Source: Ulvibacterium sp.
GTDB taxonomy: Bacteria > Bacteroidota > Bacteroidia > Flavobacteriales > Flavobacteriaceae
Length of the DNA stretch: 64,000 nucleotides
Direction of reading: 5' to 3'
Assembly (NCBI RefSeq): GCF_028285715.1
Contig: NZ_JANQOO010000035.1
Coordinates: 124,001 to 188,000 of the forward strand
A program made the translations under genes and the position numbers. The notes under the pieces were generated by a model. The model ran no database searches and was not told the DNA's origin. It saw only the letters and a program-made list of their open reading frames with translations. Numbering within the stretch: the stretch's first letter is position 1; each line of letters opens with the position of its first letter. Below, one piece after another: positions 32,417-42,075 of the stretch.

Positions 32417-33231
32417 CACTTGTAGGGGCAGGCGGCAAAATGGGCATGCGCTGCACAGATAATTTATTACATTCGGACTATGAGGTGGATTATCTTGAGG
32501 TTTCAGGAGAAGCCATTACCCGGTTACGCGAAAAGGGTGTGGAAATAGCAAATAGGGATATTGCCTTGGCACAAGCCGATATGGTTATTCTTGCCGTACC
32601 GGACATAGCTATCCGATCGGTCTCAAATGAGATTATCCCCAAGATGAAATCGGGGTCCATGGTAATCTGTTTGGATCCTGCCGCTCCCTTGGCGGGGCAT
32701 TTACCCCACCGGGAAGATTTAGCGTATTATGTTACTCATCCGGCCCACCCATCGGTATTCAATTGGGAACCTACCGAGGAAGCACATTTTGATTATTATG
32801 GGGGCATTGCCGCCAAACAGACAGTGGTCTCGGCTATAATGCATGGTACCGATCAAGATTTTGAAAAGGGCGACCGCCTAACACGGACCATTTTCAGTCC
32901 CGTGACGGTAAACCATAGGATTACCGTGGAACAAATGGCCATATTAGAACCGGGTTTTAGCGAAACCCTAAGTTCCACATGTATTAAAAAAATTAGGGAT
33001 GCTCTGGATGTGGTTGTCGCAAAGGGAGTCCCGGAGGCTGCCGCCCGGGATTTTATCCTAGGACACATCAACATACAATTGGCCGTGTTGTTTGGGGAGC
33101 TTCCCATAAAATTCTCCGATGCCGCGATAAAGGCATTGGAACGTGCCGAAAACATTCTTTTTAAGGAGGGTTGGGAGGATATTTTTGAAATGGACAACAT
33201 CCATGAGCAGATCAAGGCCATTACGGAATAG
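32404..33231 (+). CDS. Probable D-apionate oxidoisomerase (PGDH-C family)
   Basis: 275 aa from the ATG at 32404. Rossmann start KVALVGAGGKMGMRCTDNL, then VILAVPDIAIRSV and YVTHPAHPSVFNWEP, followed by a helical C-terminal domain (SETLSSTCIKKIRDALD) of the phosphogluconate-dehydrogenase-C type. D-apionate oxidoisomerase ApnO, which converts D-apionate to 3-oxo-isoapionate with NAD, is of this family; the neighbours make that role the best guess. The start overlaps the previous gene by 13 nt. Confidence 0.68.
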   Translation: MDKVALVGAGGKMGMRCTDNLLHSDYEVDYLEVSGEAITRLREKGVEIANRDIALAQADMVILAVPDIAIRSVSNEIIPKMKSGSMVICLDPAAPLAGHLPHREDLAYYVTHPAHPSVFNWEPTEEAHFDYYGGIAAKQTVVSAIMHGTDQDFEKGDRLTRTIFSPVTVNHRITVEQMAILEPGFSETLSSTCIKKIRDALDVVVAKGVPEAAARDFILGHINIQLAVLFGELPIKFSDAAIKALERAENILFKEGWEDIFEMDNIHEQIKAITE

Positions 33232-33263
33232 TAGGTGCTGTTACCAAGATAGATTTTTTATTT

Positions 33264-34280
33264 ATGGATAAGCTTAAGTTTGCCATTTTTGGCACAGGTT
33301 TTTGGGCTAACTTCCAGATTCCGGGATGGCAGGAACTAGATGGGGTAACCTGCGTGGCCGCTTACAATAGGACCCGATCCAAGGCGGACACCATGGCTCG
33401 GAAATTCGGGATTCCTAGGGTATATGATGATGCTGAGGAATTATTGGAAAAAGAGGAACTTGATTTTGTGGATATCTGTACGGATGTGAACACGCATCTG
33501 CCCGTAACTAGGTTGGCCGCAGGAAGAGGTATCCATGTGGTCTGTCAAAAACCTATGGCGCCTTCCTTAAAGCAGGCACAAGAATTGGTAGACACCTGTA
33601 CAAGCAGTGGGGTAAAGCTTTTTATCAATGAAAACTTTAGATGGCAGGCCCCTATTCGGGAATTCAAGAGAATCTTGGACTCGGGCCAAATAGGAACTCC
33701 ATTTAAGGCCAGGATTTCTTTTTGCAGCGCGTTCCCGGTTTTTGACAACCAGCCCTTTTTGGCGGAATTGGAACATTTTATCCTTACCGATATTGGTTCC
33801 CACGTTTTGGATATTTCCCGATTCCTTTTCGGGGAGGCCCGTACACTTTATTGTTCTACCCATCGTATAAATCCAAATATAAAGGGCGAAGACGTGGCCA
33901 ATGTCTTTATGCGCATGGAAAAAGGGGTCTCCTGTTACGTGGAAATGTCCTATGCCTCACTTTTGGAAAAGGAGGCTTTTCCCCAAGTGCTTATACTGGT
34001 CGAAGCATCCAGGGGATCTCTTAAGCTTTCCCATGATTATACTATACGTATCACCACGGATACGGGTACCGAGGACAAAGTTGTAAGGCCCAAGCTGTAC
34101 GATTGGATAGACCCGGAGTATGCGGTGGTACATTCCAGTATTGTGGATTGCCAACAGGATGTCTTAAACGGATTACGTGGTGAAACCTCCGAAATGACCG
34201 GAACGGACAACTTGAAGACCGTTGAATTGGTTTGGGGGAGTTATCGGTCCGCTGAAACGAACGAACTCATCAAATTCTAA
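33264..34280 (+). CDS. Gfo/Idh/MocA oxidoreductase, probable D-apiose dehydrogenase
   Basis: 338 aa. NAD-binding start KFAIFGTGFWANFQIPGWQ; signature of the family in the E-K-P-like step VVCQKPMAPSLKQA (Lys about 94) with the catalytic region LTDIGSHVLDISRF near 173. ApsD, which oxidises D-apiose to D-apionolactone, is a Gfo/Idh/MocA enzyme, and this gene is third in the catabolic operon. Specific substrate is by context. Its stop lies 7 nt from the convergent lactonase gene. Confidence 0.7.
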   Translation: MDKLKFAIFGTGFWANFQIPGWQELDGVTCVAAYNRTRSKADTMARKFGIPRVYDDAEELLEKEELDFVDICTDVNTHLPVTRLAAGRGIHVVCQKPMAPSLKQAQELVDTCTSSGVKLFINENFRWQAPIREFKRILDSGQIGTPFKARISFCSAFPVFDNQPFLAELEHFILTDIGSHVLDISRFLFGEARTLYCSTHRINPNIKGEDVANVFMRMEKGVSCYVEMSYASLLEKEAFPQVLILVEASRGSLKLSHDYTIRITTDTGTEDKVVRPKLYDWIDPEYAVVHSSIVDCQQDVLNGLRGETSEMTGTDNLKTVELVWGSYRSAETNELIKF

Positions 34281-34287
34281 GATAAGA

Positions 34288-36003
34288 TCAATCCATAAAC
34301 TTCAATTCTTTGGGCCTTAACCCAATGGACCTTTCTTCTATTCGTATAAGGATCGGGTCTTCGGTGAAATTGCCCAAGATATAGGACCTCTTCCCATTTT
34401 CCTCAAGTATCAATCCTTCGAATACTAGCGGATGGCTACTCTCGGTTTGGATTGCAAGGGCATTTTTCCTTTGGCCCAAAAAAGCAAAGACTTCGTATAT
34501 AGGAAATAAGCTTCGGCCCGAATCTGATAATAGTCCTTCGTCGCCCAAGGTTTGAAAAAAAGTGGCCTGAGCCGCACTCCCTTGTATGATGTTTTTCAAG
34601 GATGCCAATGTCCATAGCGCATTTAATGGGGTCTTATGCCTATGATCCAAACGCGCCCTCGCCTGTTCTTCTTCAGATATAGCGACCGTTGCATCTGGAT
34701 TCGAACGAGGTTTAAGTGTAATAGGAGAGATGTGGATAGGTTTCCCTCCGCTAATCATCTGGGCACTCTCGATGACAGATGTGAAGGTCTGCGCAGTTTC
34801 CAAAATAGACAGATCGTCAAAGGCATGTACCTGCGGATTCGCGGAAAAGGACAAAAAATCAATGGAATTGGAAGGTGGTCTTTCCCGATTGATTTGTGTA
34901 AAATAATGGTCGGTCCCCCCACCTATCGGCGCCTTACCAAAGGTTGCCCTTAGTACCGGACGTACCTTTTCCAAAAAGCCCCTTTTTGTTGTCAAGGTCT
35001 CCGTGTTCAGTGCGAGTATACTCATTATGATAAGCCCCTCCCAATTTATTTTTTTAAGCCGATTTCCCAATGCAGAAGCATTATTATTGGTAAAAAGGAT
35101 AAGTTCTATGGGCAATTGTAGGCGTTTGGCCTGGACTAAATTGGATTCAACATTTTCTTCCTTTCCATCCAATCGAATTTCCACACGCAGAAAAGAAAGC
35201 TGTAAATCCTTTAGTTTTTGTAGCTCCCAATCAGAAGGAATACGGCCGTTGGCCTCAAGCCCAAGACGTGGTAGGGTGGAGGTGTTGCCCAGAATATTGA
35301 GCTTAAGGTCGGTGCCTTGGTCAAAGGACGTATCCAACAGCCTTGGAATAACCTCTAACCGTATTCTTTGGGATACTGTTTTGCCTATTTCCCAAGATAA
35401 TGGGAATGGTAGTTCCAAGGGGGTGCAATAGGTCTTGTATGAGGCATCCAACCAATTGCGTTGATCTTCGGTCTCAAAAACGTCACCCTCAAAAAAGAGC
35501 TTTACTTCAGAAGTATCCGCTTCCCAGGCCATACCCTTGATGTCCTTGAACGGCTGATGTGGAGCAATAGCCTTGGGAAAGGTCTTAACAGTACTGGAAC
35601 CATTGGAATGGGTTATCCGCACTTCCTTTCCGGCACATTGGTCAATAGGATGTAATACACAAAATCCGATTCGGTTGGCATCAAAATGGGAATGGGCCTC
35701 TCCATTTATTTCAAACGTAAGGGTATTTCCCGTACCCTCTATTCGACATTCCCATCGAAAGTCAATCCCCTTTTGTTTACAGGTACATTCGTAGTGCAAT
35801 AGAAATCCGCCGGGGTTCTTCGTTAGAGTGGCGTTAGTTATATGGTGCGGCACGGTGCCCCAATTGGAATCCCGTACAGCAAAATAAATCATCCGCAGTA
35901 GTTCTGCATTGCCGAATCTTATATAACGTAAAAATCCGTTTTCAAAGAGGACCTCAAGATGACCAGTGCTCAAGGTCAAAGGGTTGTTCATGTCCACCAT
36001 CAT
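34288..36003 (-). CDS. Probable D-apionate lactonase
   Basis: 571 aa; alternative Met starts at 36000 and 35991. The first 220 residues are beta-rich (VLFENGFLRYIRFGNAELL, YFAVRDSNWGTVPHHI), followed by a barrel-like region with LRVEIRLDGKEENVESNL. ApnL lactonases of D-apiose pathways are of this size and I judge the opening compatible. Family membership is recalled rather than tested. It overlaps the binding-protein gene by 4 nt and is last in the six-gene transporter/apiosidase operon. Confidence 0.6.
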   Translation of the reverse strand: MMVDMNNPLTLSTGHLEVLFENGFLRYIRFGNAELLRMIYFAVRDSNWGTVPHHITNATLTKNPGGFLLHYECTCKQKGIDFRWECRIEGTGNTLTFEINGEAHSHFDANRIGFCVLHPIDQCAGKEVRITHSNGSSTVKTFPKAIAPHQPFKDIKGMAWEADTSEVKLFFEGDVFETEDQRNWLDASYKTYCTPLELPFPLSWEIGKTVSQRIRLEVIPRLLDTSFDQGTDLKLNILGNTSTLPRLGLEANGRIPSDWELQKLKDLQLSFLRVEIRLDGKEENVESNLVQAKRLQLPIELILFTNNNASALGNRLKKINWEGLIIMSILALNTETLTTKRGFLEKVRPVLRATFGKAPIGGGTDHYFTQINRERPPSNSIDFLSFSANPQVHAFDDLSILETAQTFTSVIESAQMISGGKPIHISPITLKPRSNPDATVAISEEEQARARLDHRHKTPLNALWTLASLKNIIQGSAAQATFFQTLGDEGLLSDSGRSLFPIYEVFAFLGQRKNALAIQTESSHPLVFEGLILEENGKRSYILGNFTEDPILIRIEERSIGLRPKELKFMD

Positions 36004-37007
36004 TGTTTAGCCCAATTTGCACCCCACATTTTGGGCGCCATTTCCTTGAGATTATCTTTATGGATGACAAAGCCCGGATCACTAATCGTTTGTTTTACGG
36101 CCCTCCCATCCAACCGATCTATAATGGCCTGTATGGAAGCATCACATTCATAATAGACATCCTGCACCCCATCGGCATCCAAATACCCTTCCACAAGCAT
36201 TTTGTAGGCCATGGCATCCCCATCAAAGCCACCCAATATGACATGCTTCTGATGCCCCGTGGGATGGTACTTGTCCACATTTTTTAATGCAGAGATTATT
36301 GAAGGAAACAAAAAATCCGAACTGGAAAAAATAAACGAAATATCCGGATGGGCCTGTAAGGCGTTGGTCACTCCGGCCAGTGCTTTCTCCTGGTTCCATT
36401 CCGTAGGAATTTCGGCCACTAGTTCTATAGTGTCCGGATATTCGGCGATGGCATCGTTGAATCCGTTACGGCGATGGACTGCATTGATGTCCCCAAGGTC
36501 CCCGATTAGAATCATGGCCTTATGTTTATTACCGGATTTCCGGGCCATTTCGCACATATATTTCACCGTCTTTTTGGTAATATCATAGTTATCCGCCACA
36601 ACAGTGGTATAGCTTCCTTTATTCTCTGCAGGTAGCCTGTTGTAGATAACAATGGGAATATTGGCCCTATTGGCTGCTTTAATAATCGGGATAACGGTGT
36701 GGGCATCTTTAGGCGCTATGACTATGCCATCCACCCCTCTGGAGATAAAATTGTTTATTTGCTCAAATTGTCTGTTCGCATCACCATTGGCCACCGCTTC
36801 AAGATAATCGGCTTTGTTTTTTTGGGACGCATCTTTCATAGCTTCTATACTTGCCACCCAATATTCGGTTTGTAGAATTTCAAATGATATGCCAATGGTA
36901 GTCCTTTCCAATTTTTTCGAGCAGGCACTTAGCAAAAGCCCGATGAAGGATAGCAATAATGCCGTTCCATGGAAAATGGTTCTTTTTATTTTTGGTGTAT
37001 TCCCCAT
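36000..37007 (-). CDS. Periplasmic sugar-binding lipoprotein, ribose type
   Basis: 335 aa. Lipobox LLLSAC with Cys near residue 29. Periplasmic-binding-protein-I fold: IGISFEILQTEYWVASIEAM, GVDGIVIAPKDAH, IPIVIYNR, GDLGDINAVHRRNGF, ILGGFDGDAMAYK. It delivers a monosaccharide, by context probably apiose, to the ABC importer. Its start overlaps the end of permease 1 by 22 nt. Confidence 0.85.
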   Translation of the reverse strand: MGNTPKIKRTIFHGTALLLSFIGLLLSACSKKLERTTIGISFEILQTEYWVASIEAMKDASQKNKADYLEAVANGDANRQFEQINNFISRGVDGIVIAPKDAHTVIPIIKAANRANIPIVIYNRLPAENKGSYTTVVADNYDITKKTVKYMCEMARKSGNKHKAMILIGDLGDINAVHRRNGFNDAIAEYPDTIELVAEIPTEWNQEKALAGVTNALQAHPDISFIFSSSDFLFPSIISALKNVDKYHPTGHQKHVILGGFDGDAMAYKMLVEGYLDADGVQDVYYECDASIQAIIDRLDGRAVKQTISDPGFVIHKDNLKEMAPKMWGANWAKQ

Positions 37008-37966
37008 CTTTTCAATTTTTGCTGTTGTAGATGCCGTAGGCTATCGATCAGGACTACCAAAAAGATAACCCCACCGGTAATCAAAGGGTATAGATAAGGA
37101 TCTGCGTTTACCATTACAAGGCCGTTCTGGATACATTGTACCAATAACACCCCAACCAATGTTCCGGGAAAAACGGTTCCTTTACCCCCAAAAAGGCTAG
37201 TGCCACCAAGGACGGCAGCCGCAATGGCCATAAACTCGCTTTGTAGCCCAAAGGTGGGTGAAACGGCTCCAAGTTGGGAAATGGCCACCAAACCGCCAAT
37301 CGAAGCACAGAGACCGCAGATGAGGTATGCTTTAAGCAAGATTCCATTAACTTTGATACCTGCTTTCTTGGATTTTAAAGTACTGTGGCCCACAGCATAG
37401 ACTTGTTTGCCAAAAACGGTCTTTGTAAGCAGTAAGTGCCCAATGACAACGACGCAAACAAATGCGATTATGGGAAATGGTATGCCAAAAAACTGTGTGG
37501 AACCAATTTTAAGAAAAGAATCCGGTAGATTGATCGCCCTTGTTTCGGAAAGGAACAATCCAAGACCGCGCCCCATATAAAACGTGGCCAAGGTGACTAT
37601 GAAAGGGACAATTTTGGCCCTGACCACCAAAAAGCCATTCATCAGCCCAAAAAGTATACCCACTGCCAATACAACGGAAAAAGCCATCCACAATGGGAAG
37701 CCGGCCACTACCATTTTGCTTGAAATTACTCCCGCCAAGAACATGATAGAGCCTACAGATAAGTCTATACCGGCAGTCAATAGGACAAATGTCATTCCTG
37801 TGGCTATAATTCCCAAAGAAGAAGCCTGTGTAAGTACATTGATTAAGTTTTGGAAGGAAAAAAAACTTTGGGAAAGTAGTCCGAATACCGTTAGGACTAT
37901 TGCAAAAAGAACAAAGGTCGAGTGATGTAGTAGACTTTGGACGGTTTTATTTGTTATCCATTTCAT
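36986..37966 (-). CDS. Sugar ABC transporter permease 1 (RbsC type)
   Basis: 326 aa, eight to ten membrane helices. Family motifs: ATGMTFVLLTAGIDLSVGS (about 55-73) and the coupling region SIGGLVAISQLGAVSPTFG with AIAAAVLGGTSLFGGKGT near 250. Ribose/CUT2 class. The start lies 2 nt from the ATPase stop. With permease 2 it probably forms a heterodimeric channel, unlike the usual homodimer. Confidence 0.88.
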   Translation of the reverse strand: MKWITNKTVQSLLHHSTFVLFAIVLTVFGLLSQSFFSFQNLINVLTQASSLGIIATGMTFVLLTAGIDLSVGSIMFLAGVISSKMVVAGFPLWMAFSVVLAVGILFGLMNGFLVVRAKIVPFIVTLATFYMGRGLGLFLSETRAINLPDSFLKIGSTQFFGIPFPIIAFVCVVVIGHLLLTKTVFGKQVYAVGHSTLKSKKAGIKVNGILLKAYLICGLCASIGGLVAISQLGAVSPTFGLQSEFMAIAAAVLGGTSLFGGKGTVFPGTLVGVLLVQCIQNGLVMVNADPYLYPLITGGVIFLVVLIDSLRHLQQQKLKRWGIHQK

Positions 37967-37968
37967 GA

Positions 37969-39480
37969 TTACAACACTTCTTCTTCGGTATGGTGCAAAG
38001 CCGCTTCCAAAATGGCCGAACGTTCAAACTCTTCCTTTTTGAACTCTCTACTAATCCGGCCTTCGCTCATTACTATTATTCGGTCGCAAAGCCCTAGGAG
38101 TTCCTCTATTTCCGATGATATCAAAACCGTACTGGAACCTGATTTCACCAAGGCATTGATCAACGTATAGATTTCATGCTTGGCCCCTATGTCTATTCCC
38201 TTGGTAGGTTCATCCAAGATGAGAAGTTCCGGTTTCGTCAAGAGCCATTTGGCCAAGACTACCTTTTGTTGGTTGCCCCCGCTTAAAGTGGAGACCACTT
38301 GCGTGGTAAAATTTTGGTATTTGGTATTTACAGCATCGGCCTGTGCCCGACTTCTTTTACCAACCTCCTTGTAATCAACACGATTCAAGGACTTTGTATA
38401 TCTTGGAAGAACAGCAAGTTGGACGTTTTTTGCAATCGTCTGATCGATCATTAAGCCCTCGTCTTGACGATTTTCCGTAAGGAAGGCCACGCCTTGTTTT
38501 ATCCATTTTACCGGGTTGAGGTTATGCATTTTTCGTCCGTTCCATCTAAGTGTTCCCATTTCCATTGGATCGAGTCCATAGACCATTCGGATCATTTCGG
38601 ATCGTCCGGCACCTACAAGTCCATAGAAGCCCAAGACCTCCCCTTTTTCAATTGAAAAATCAAGGGGGCCTATATATCCCGCCTTGAGACCACTGACCTC
38701 AAGACAAGTTTCTCCTGAAGTAACCGTATCACGGCGCGGAATAAAATCTCCCATATCCCGGCCTATCATGAGGTTTACCAAAGTTGGTATCGTATAGGAT
38801 GTGGTCTCGTCATGAGCAATCAATTCCCCGTCCCGGAGAACGGCTATGTGGTCGGTCAGTTGCATAACATCATCTAGGTTATGGCTTATGAAGACAATAG
38901 CCAATCCCTCATTTTTTAATGAACGGATAAGATTGAACAATTTTTGGGCCTCATGACGCGTAAGGGAAGTGGTGGGTTCGTCGAATATTACGATTTTGGG
39001 ATTTGTACTCAGGGCCTTGGCAATTTCTACCATTTGCCTTTGGGCCGCGGTTAAATTCGCTACGGGCATATTGGGGGAAACGTCCAATCCGACCTGTGAG
39101 AGAATTTTTTCCGTCTTTTCCCGTGCCGTTTTTCTGTCCAGGAAGTGACATCCCATCACCTTTTTTTTGGGGAAGTTAACGATGAAGAGGTTTTCCGCTA
39201 TGCTTAAATTGGGAAAAAGGTTCAGTTCCTGATGGATAAATGCTATTCCATTCGTTTGGGCATCATTTGGGGAATCGGGGGAATAGACCTTTCCGCTAAG
39301 TTCCATTTTGCCAGAACTTAAAGGGACAATTCCTCCAAGGATGTTCATTAGCGTAGATTTACCCGCTCCATTTTCACCCACAAGACCCAATACGCTACCG
39401 GTTTCCAACGCAAGCCGTATCCCCTTTAGTACCGCTACCTCCCCAAAGCTTTTATGTATATCCTTAAATTCCAGCAGCAT
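37969..39480 (-). CDS. Sugar ABC transporter ATP-binding protein (RbsA type, two domains)
   Basis: 503 aa, two ATPase halves. First half: Walker A GENGAGKSTLMN (about 35-46), signature region LTAAQRQMVEIAKAL, Walker B IVIFDEPTTSLT. Second half: degenerate Walker A GLVGAGRSEMI, signature LSGGNQQKVVLAKWL, Walker B LLILDEPTKGID. It powers sugar import through the two permeases. Confidence 0.92.
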   Translation of the reverse strand: MLLEFKDIHKSFGEVAVLKGIRLALETGSVLGLVGENGAGKSTLMNILGGIVPLSSGKMELSGKVYSPDSPNDAQTNGIAFIHQELNLFPNLSIAENLFIVNFPKKKVMGCHFLDRKTAREKTEKILSQVGLDVSPNMPVANLTAAQRQMVEIAKALSTNPKIVIFDEPTTSLTRHEAQKLFNLIRSLKNEGLAIVFISHNLDDVMQLTDHIAVLRDGELIAHDETTSYTIPTLVNLMIGRDMGDFIPRRDTVTSGETCLEVSGLKAGYIGPLDFSIEKGEVLGFYGLVGAGRSEMIRMVYGLDPMEMGTLRWNGRKMHNLNPVKWIKQGVAFLTENRQDEGLMIDQTIAKNVQLAVLPRYTKSLNRVDYKEVGKRSRAQADAVNTKYQNFTTQVVSTLSGGNQQKVVLAKWLLTKPELLILDEPTKGIDIGAKHEIYTLINALVKSGSSTVLISSEIEELLGLCDRIIVMSEGRISREFKKEEFERSAILEAALHHTEEEVL

Positions 39481-39481
39481 A

Positions 39482-40450
39482 TTATGTAGTTCTCAATGAT
39501 TTTTCCCGGTTGGCGTTCAGTAGGGCCGCTATGAGTATTACGGAGCCTTTGACGATCATAATAAGAAAAAAAGAAAGGCTCATAAGATTTAAACTGTTGT
39601 CTAGTAAAACCATGAAAAAAGCACCAAAAAATGTCCATATGATCTTTCCCTTTCCCCCAAAGAGACTGGTACCACCTATAACTACGGCTCCGATGACGTC
39701 TAATAGTATATTCTGTCCCATGACCGGAGAGCCCGTCTCCAGCCGTGCCGTATAAAAAATAGCTCCAATTGCGGCACAAAACCCGCTGAAAGCATAAACA
39801 AAAATTATGATCCTTGCCACTTTAACCCCTGATATCCGGGACGTTTCCACATTGAGACCTATAGCGTAAATCCATTCCCCCAAAAGGGTCTTGTTCAGCA
39901 AAAAGTAGGAGAGTCCCAGAACGATTACCCCCAGATATACGGGTGTCGGGATACCCAAAAAGGAACTGTATGGCATATTTACAAAGGCTTCGGGCAAATT
40001 ATAAATGTTCTGCGATTGGGTAAGCCAAATGGCAAGGCCACTAAAAAGCATCATTGTAGTCAATGTTACCATAAACGCAGGCATGCCAAATCTTGCCACG
40101 GCAATCCCATTTAGCGTTCCAATGGAAATTCCTACAAGCAACATGCCTAATACACCAAAGATCAGGGATTCGGGTGAATCGAATATAGCGGTATCGCTGC
40201 TCATAAGATAACCTCCTGTTATACTGGTAACGGCAATTATTGAAGTGATGGAAAGATCAATACCTGCAGTAATCATTACAAAGGTCTGACCAATGGCTAT
40301 AACCAGTAGTGGCAACAAATTGTATAAGAGGTTCCAAGTATTATTGACGGTAAAAAAACCGGGTGCAACAAAGGCCATTACTATATAATAGCCCAAGCAA
40401 AGGTAAATTATGGATGCCGCTCCCGATGTTTTGAAAAATGATGCCTTCAA
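39482..40450 (-). CDS. Sugar ABC transporter permease 2 (RbsC type)
   Basis: About 322 aa. Permease motifs are GQTFVMITAGIDLSITS and GAVVIGGTSLFGGKGK. There is no ATG at the 5' end: the frame is open to 40516, inside the apiosidase gene. The best start seen is TTG at 40448-40450, 12 nt after the apiosidase stop (giving MKASFFKTSG); TTG at 40516 is the alternative. It partners permease 1 and lies 1-2 nt from the ATPase gene. Confidence 0.82.
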   Translation of the reverse strand: MKASFFKTSGAASIIYLCLGYYIVMAFVAPGFFTVNNTWNLLYNLLPLLVIAIGQTFVMITAGIDLSITSIIAVTSITGGYLMSSDTAIFDSPESLIFGVLGMLLVGISIGTLNGIAVARFGMPAFMVTLTTMMLFSGLAIWLTQSQNIYNLPEAFVNMPYSSFLGIPTPVYLGVIVLGLSYFLLNKTLLGEWIYAIGLNVETSRISGVKVARIIIFVYAFSGFCAAIGAIFYTARLETGSPVMGQNILLDVIGAVVIGGTSLFGGKGKIIWTFFGAFFMVLLDNSLNLMSLSFFLIMIVKGSVILIAALLNANREKSLRTT

Positions 40451-40461
40451 TCTGAAAAAAT

Positions 40462-41850
40462 TTATTGTCCCGGTCTCTCGAATTTGGAATCCGTGGCATC
40501 CACTACCAAAACCCAATCATTCCCTTTTCCCGAAGTAGGTGGGGTTATCCTTATCGTGGCGGATTTTTGCAATATTTCCCCTTCAAAGGAATTCCCCGTG
40601 CGCGGATCGTACCACCATGTTTTTAAACGGGCTGTATTAAGCTGGCTAAAATCAATAGTAACCTGTTTTCCCGTAGGGAAATATATCATGGCATAGGTTC
40701 CTTTGCTATCGCGGGTGGCAATGACGTAGTCGTCCGTTTCTGCCTGTTCATCTATTATCATGTTAGAATCGGGTATACGGCTAAGAAAAGGTCGGGACAG
40801 CATAAGGTTTTTTAAATGCTTTACCTGGGTGGCCATAGGCAGATCCAATGCTTCGGGCCAAGGCCGCAATGGGCCGTTTATACCCTGTTTATCCAGCTTA
40901 TACATTTGCCAAACATCATGGCAACCATAGGTTTGCCCAAACGCTCCGGCAAAAACGTTCCAATACATGATTCGGCGTATATCTCGGGCAGTGCTATAGC
41001 CCAACTCCTTGGCGTTAAAACAATTGGGATGGTCCTCGTAGAGCGGTTCCCCATCCAGGACGGGTTTGATAGGACTCAGATTGTAGTCATGTGCTATGTG
41101 CTTATAGGTGCCCTTGTTGGCACAATGCCCGGTTTGGTGCATATTAAAATCGAGCCATGCATCTTGGTGGAACCAGGTTGAAGATCCCCCAAGCTCTTTG
41201 GGCTGTGGATGAAAACTCATCAGCACATTTTCGTTGCCTCCTGCAGTTGCCACTATTCCGTTGGCCATTTGTTGCCAGACCATCACATCATTGGAGCCCT
41301 TTCTAGGATTTCGATCACCGCCAACGATCCAAACAATATTATCAAAATCTTTGTATCGGTTCCCGATCCATTTACCAAATACCTCGGCGTTATCAGGGGT
41401 TAAGACTTCCGGCCCTACGCCCCAACTTTCCTTAAAGAGCTTATCTCCCCAAGTGGGTAACAGTGCTATGTAAATTCCCAAGGAATCCGCTTTCCGTATC
41501 ACATAGTCCACATGTTGAAAATACCGATCATTTGGAGTTTTTGGATTGTTATCCAATAAGGGCGTTTCACCATAAGGATTGGGCGTATTGAGACCATCTA
41601 TTTCGGCCAGGGCCACAGCTTGGACTACATTAAAACCTTGTTCCGCTCTTTTTTCCAAATACATATTTGCCTCTTCCCGATTACATCTGTGGAATAGCTG
41701 CCAGGCCGTATCCGCCAACCAGAAGAAAGGTGTTCCACTCTCCGTGACCAAATAGCGGTCATTTTCGCTTACTTTTAGTTTTTGTGCCCCGAGATCGATT
41801 GCGCCGAGAAGTACAAATACCATACAAAGGGATAAAGTCTTTATGGACAT
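40462..41850 (-). CDS. GH140-type apiosidase
   Basis: 462 aa from the ATG at 41848-41850 (MSIKTLSLCMVFVLLGAI, a signal peptide cleaved near GAQ). DUF4038 catalytic barrel with GTPFFWLADTAWQLFHR at its start, the probable catalytic Asp in WIVGGDRNPR and Glu in VLDGEPLYED, plus a C-terminal beta domain (TWWYDPRTGNSF) of the collagen-binding-like type. GH140 enzymes cleave apiose linkages of rhamnogalacturonan-II; related DUF4038 enzymes of other specificity exist. It is first in the transporter operon, so free apiose would be taken up directly. Confidence 0.78.
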   Translation of the reverse strand: MSIKTLSLCMVFVLLGAIDLGAQKLKVSENDRYLVTESGTPFFWLADTAWQLFHRCNREEANMYLEKRAEQGFNVVQAVALAEIDGLNTPNPYGETPLLDNNPKTPNDRYFQHVDYVIRKADSLGIYIALLPTWGDKLFKESWGVGPEVLTPDNAEVFGKWIGNRYKDFDNIVWIVGGDRNPRKGSNDVMVWQQMANGIVATAGGNENVLMSFHPQPKELGGSSTWFHQDAWLDFNMHQTGHCANKGTYKHIAHDYNLSPIKPVLDGEPLYEDHPNCFNAKELGYSTARDIRRIMYWNVFAGAFGQTYGCHDVWQMYKLDKQGINGPLRPWPEALDLPMATQVKHLKNLMLSRPFLSRIPDSNMIIDEQAETDDYVIATRDSKGTYAMIYFPTGKQVTIDFSQLNTARLKTWWYDPRTGNSFEGEILQKSATIRITPPTSGKGNDWVLVVDATDSKFERPGQ

Positions 41851-42075
41851 GACAAAACAGTTTTGTTGGATGCAATCACAAATGTAAACTACAGTATAGA
41901 TAAATTGATTATCGTGTTTAGCTATAGTTTGACGCAAATTATCTTAATTGAAAAATAAGGATGTAAAGATGAATTTTAGCTTTGCCTACAGGTTACTGCG
42001 CTACTTCCACCAAAAATAATACCTGAAAATCGGGTAAATGCATACTTTTACAGGTATTGATTTAAACCAGTGTCA

